64,000 nucleotides of DNA from positions 399,008 to 463,007 of the forward strand of contig NW_004624743.1 of the NCBI RefSeq assembly GCF_000247695.1, in the 5' to 3' direction. This document shows, one piece after another, positions 62,271 through 64,000 of the stretch. The notes below the pieces were generated by a model. It ran no database searches. It was not told the DNA's origin and saw only the letters and a list, made by a program, of their open reading frames with translations. The position numbers and the translations under genes are program-made. Origin of the DNA: Heterocephalus glaber. Lineage: Eukaryota; Chordata; Mammalia; Rodentia; Bathyergidae. Every line of letters begins with the position of its first letter. The stretch's first letter is position 1.

Positions 62271-62568
62271 AAATAGAACGCCCACCCCACTCCTTAACAT
62301 CCCTTTGTTTTTAGCCTAATGTTATTCTAAATATTTTCAAACATTTTGTTACTATAGACCAGACTACTAGAGTTTCAGAAAGCATGAAATATACAACAAA
62401 CTCAGCATGATAATTAAAACAATGATTTTTATTTCACCATAAGAAATGTAGTCAACGAACTATACAGAGACAAATGAAACAAGATAATCCACAGGTTAGA
62501 CTCCAGTCTGAAAATATGCATCAAATATGAATTAAGCTACTTTCAACTGATAGACTGACATTTATGTT

Positions 62569-62585
62569 TTAATTGAGAAAACCCT
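62569..62585 (-). pseudogene. OR14-like C-terminal stub
   Basis: Only the last codons and stop of an OR14-like gene, recognised by alignment with 28478-28494 (TTA, then TTGAGAAAACCCT against GTCAAGAAAACCCT). Truncated by a breakpoint. Confidence 0.6.
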
Positions 62586-63383
62586 TTTTTTTGCCAATTC
62601 AAAGAATAATTTTGCTCATGTGACTTGATCTCCATGAAATGCCTCATAAATTTCATCTGCTTATACATTTTTTCATTACCCTTTTAAATCCAACTCAAGA
62701 AAATATTTAATTCATGGGCCCTGCTGCTTAATCCAAGGTAATTTCCAACCACTCGGATTGCTTTTATGTGACCAGGGCCATACATGAAATCTTTAAAGAG
62801 CATTTGAGGAATTAATTGCCTAAAATAAACATTAGAATCCAGAACAATTTGTCTATTCTAAATCATGTATGCATCCTATGTGGCTGAAATAGTTAAGCTG
62901 ACTTAAGAATTTGAAGTATTTCACAAGTATTTGCATATGATTTATTCATTGCTAATATTAAAGAAAAAACATTAATTAATACACAAAAACTTGCCTGTGC
63001 AGTGGAGTAATGGGTCTAACCTCAATGACATGAATATTGTTTTGCAAAATGTTAATAATCGTGCCAGGGTCCTTGCTCCTGCTTCTTTCTTCTGAGTAAC
63101 ACACAAGCTCCTCTTCTCAGTGAGACTCCCAGTGCAGACCCCACTCAGCCCTGCTTCTGAAGTAGCTGTGAGCCCAGTGAGTCTTCACCAAGGACGAGTG
63201 GGGGTCACACATCTGATGAGCTCTGGGGATCTGGTGATCCCAGCCTCCGAGGAGCTCACATTTCCTCCAGCCTCTAATTGGCCACAATGCTTTGCCCACA
63301 CAATTGAGACTAATTAAATTTCCAACAGAGTTCTGAAGAGGTGATTTAAAACCATGACATTTAGTAACAAGGAAGCATTCAAA
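62586..63383. other. Intergenic, nothing recognised
   Basis: AT-rich. 63060-63300 is GC-richer and open on both strands, with no family match. Confidence 0.45.
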
Positions 63384-63495
63384 AATAATTCATACATAGG
63401 CCAGGGATTTAGCTCAGTTCTGCCACTTCCCTCGCAAGCACAAGGTCCTGAGTTCAATCCCCAGTACCCCCCAAAGAAATAATAATAATTCACAC
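63384..63495 (+). mobile_element. ID-type SINE with target-site duplication
   Basis: GGCCAGGGATTTAGCTCAG (63399 on) to CAATCCCCAGTACCCCCC and an A-rich tail. Flanked by AATAATTCATAC (63384-63395) and AATAATTCACAC (63484-63495). Confidence 0.88.
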
Positions 63496-63886
63496 TTAAC
63501 TGGAAATTCAATAAATTTTCAAGTTCATGTCTGATTAAGAAAGTAATTTACTTATACTATATTAAATCCATCTGGCATTACATAGCCAAATGTACTGTTT
63601 TTCTGGAATGTGGCTTTGCTCTGTGGGTTGTAATGTTCCAGAAAACTAATACATGTTGCAGAAAGTCATGCCCCATGCTGAAAACTGAAAAAACTTAGGT
63701 CAGAGTTTGAAATATTCATCAATAGCCCTCCGCTCCCAATCTTTGATTATTCATTAATTGATTATCAGTTGTTCTTGTTCTATGTTGGTTTGGAATAAAT
63801 GATTAATACCACAACTTATATAAGAGTACAACTAAAATGCCCTCTCCTCTTTCTAAGTGTAAATCAATGCAAGGCAGGTCTTTGTG

Positions 63887-63893
63887 AGTGTGT

Positions 63894-63930
<37 letters not shown>
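63887..63930. repeat. (TG)n microsatellite
   Basis: Roughly 20 TG units with one TA interruption near the start. Confidence 0.97.
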
Positions 63931-63932
<2 letters not shown>

Positions 63933-64000
63933 CACCCAACAAACAGTGGAACAGAATGAAGAAATATGAGAGTTCACTTGCCATCTACAGAGTCAGAAAT

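Larger units (their letters stand above)
60590..62585 (-). repeat. OR14 duplicon, copy C (3' flank only)
   Basis: Same strand and order as the 3' flank of copy A. The distal part (60660-61100) aligns with 26540-26960, the distal block is at 61434-61640 and the proximal block at 62083-62270. Alignment continues to the relic of the stop codon (TTA at 62569-62571) and about five coding codons (GAGAAAACCCT), then ends abruptly at about 62585, where unrelated TTTTTTTTGCC sequence follows. The rest of the receptor is absent. Confidence 0.8.

Noticed and set aside
56344..62585. Idea that the relic at 56344 and the 3' flank at 60590-62585 are one OR14 gene split by an inversion
   Set aside because: The relic is far more diverged than the copy C flank, which is about 94% identical to copy B in its best block, and the TM6-TM7 part is missing from both. 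Different ages fit better.
1..64000. CRISPR arrays, operons, prokaryotic defence systems, tRNA/rRNA genes
   Set aside because: None of the required structures is present; the tRNA-like sequences are ID SINEs with A tails and target duplications.

Overview
This is a piece of a mammalian nuclear genome, most likely a rodent outside the mouse/rat lineage. The evidence is repeated tRNA-derived ID-type SINEs (5' GG-CCAGGGATTTAGCTCAGTGG, 3' CTGAGTTCGATCCCTGGTAC plus an A tail), one 7SL-derived B1-like SINE, LINE-1 copies with a purine-rich 3' UTR, an ERV-L remnant, low gene density and intronless olfactory receptor (OR) genes. The ID sequence looks more like that of hystricognaths or other non-muroid rodents than of mouse or rat, but I cannot name the species.

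Layout. 0-17 kb holds two broken OR genes on the minus strand (6996-7973 and 15552-16566), both reading like the OR2T group, in AT-rich sequence with little else. 17-26.5 kb has no gene; it holds MIR, L1 and ERV-L remnants. 26.5-29.6 kb is a duplicon carrying an OR14-like pseudogene on the minus strand. 29.6-44.4 kb has no OR; its notable item is an intact-frame retrocopy of TBCA (tubulin cofactor A) inside an old L1, with two tandem ID SINEs sitting at its 3' target site. 44.4-46.9 kb is the inverted sister of the first duplicon and carries the only intact OR of the window (44569-45549, 326 aa, OR14-like). 47-60.5 kb is LINE-1-dominated: an assembly gap flanked by a tandem duplication, a long antisense L1 with a decayed ORF2 (49490-53855), a 5'-truncated composite insertion with a perfect 16-bp target duplication, and a very degraded OR14-like pseudogene (56344-57050). 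60.6-62.6 kb is a third copy of the OR14 3' flank, ending in the last few codons of a lost OR. The window closes with another ID SINE and a (TG)n array.

OR2T and OR14 genes are also neighbours in the human 1q44 OR cluster, so this probably is part of the equivalent cluster (inference). Only one gene looks able to encode a receptor. The most informative observations are: (1) one short target motif used by three successive L1-machinery insertions; (2) a ~190-bp block about 290-300 bp downstream of each OR14 stop codon that stays about 94% identical between copies while its flanks have drifted much further; (3) loss of the DRY arginine at the same CpG in three OR pseudogenes; (4) paired loss of both cysteines of the second extracellular disulfide in the OR14 pair. 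No prokaryotic-type system, CRISPR array, tRNA or rRNA gene was seen.
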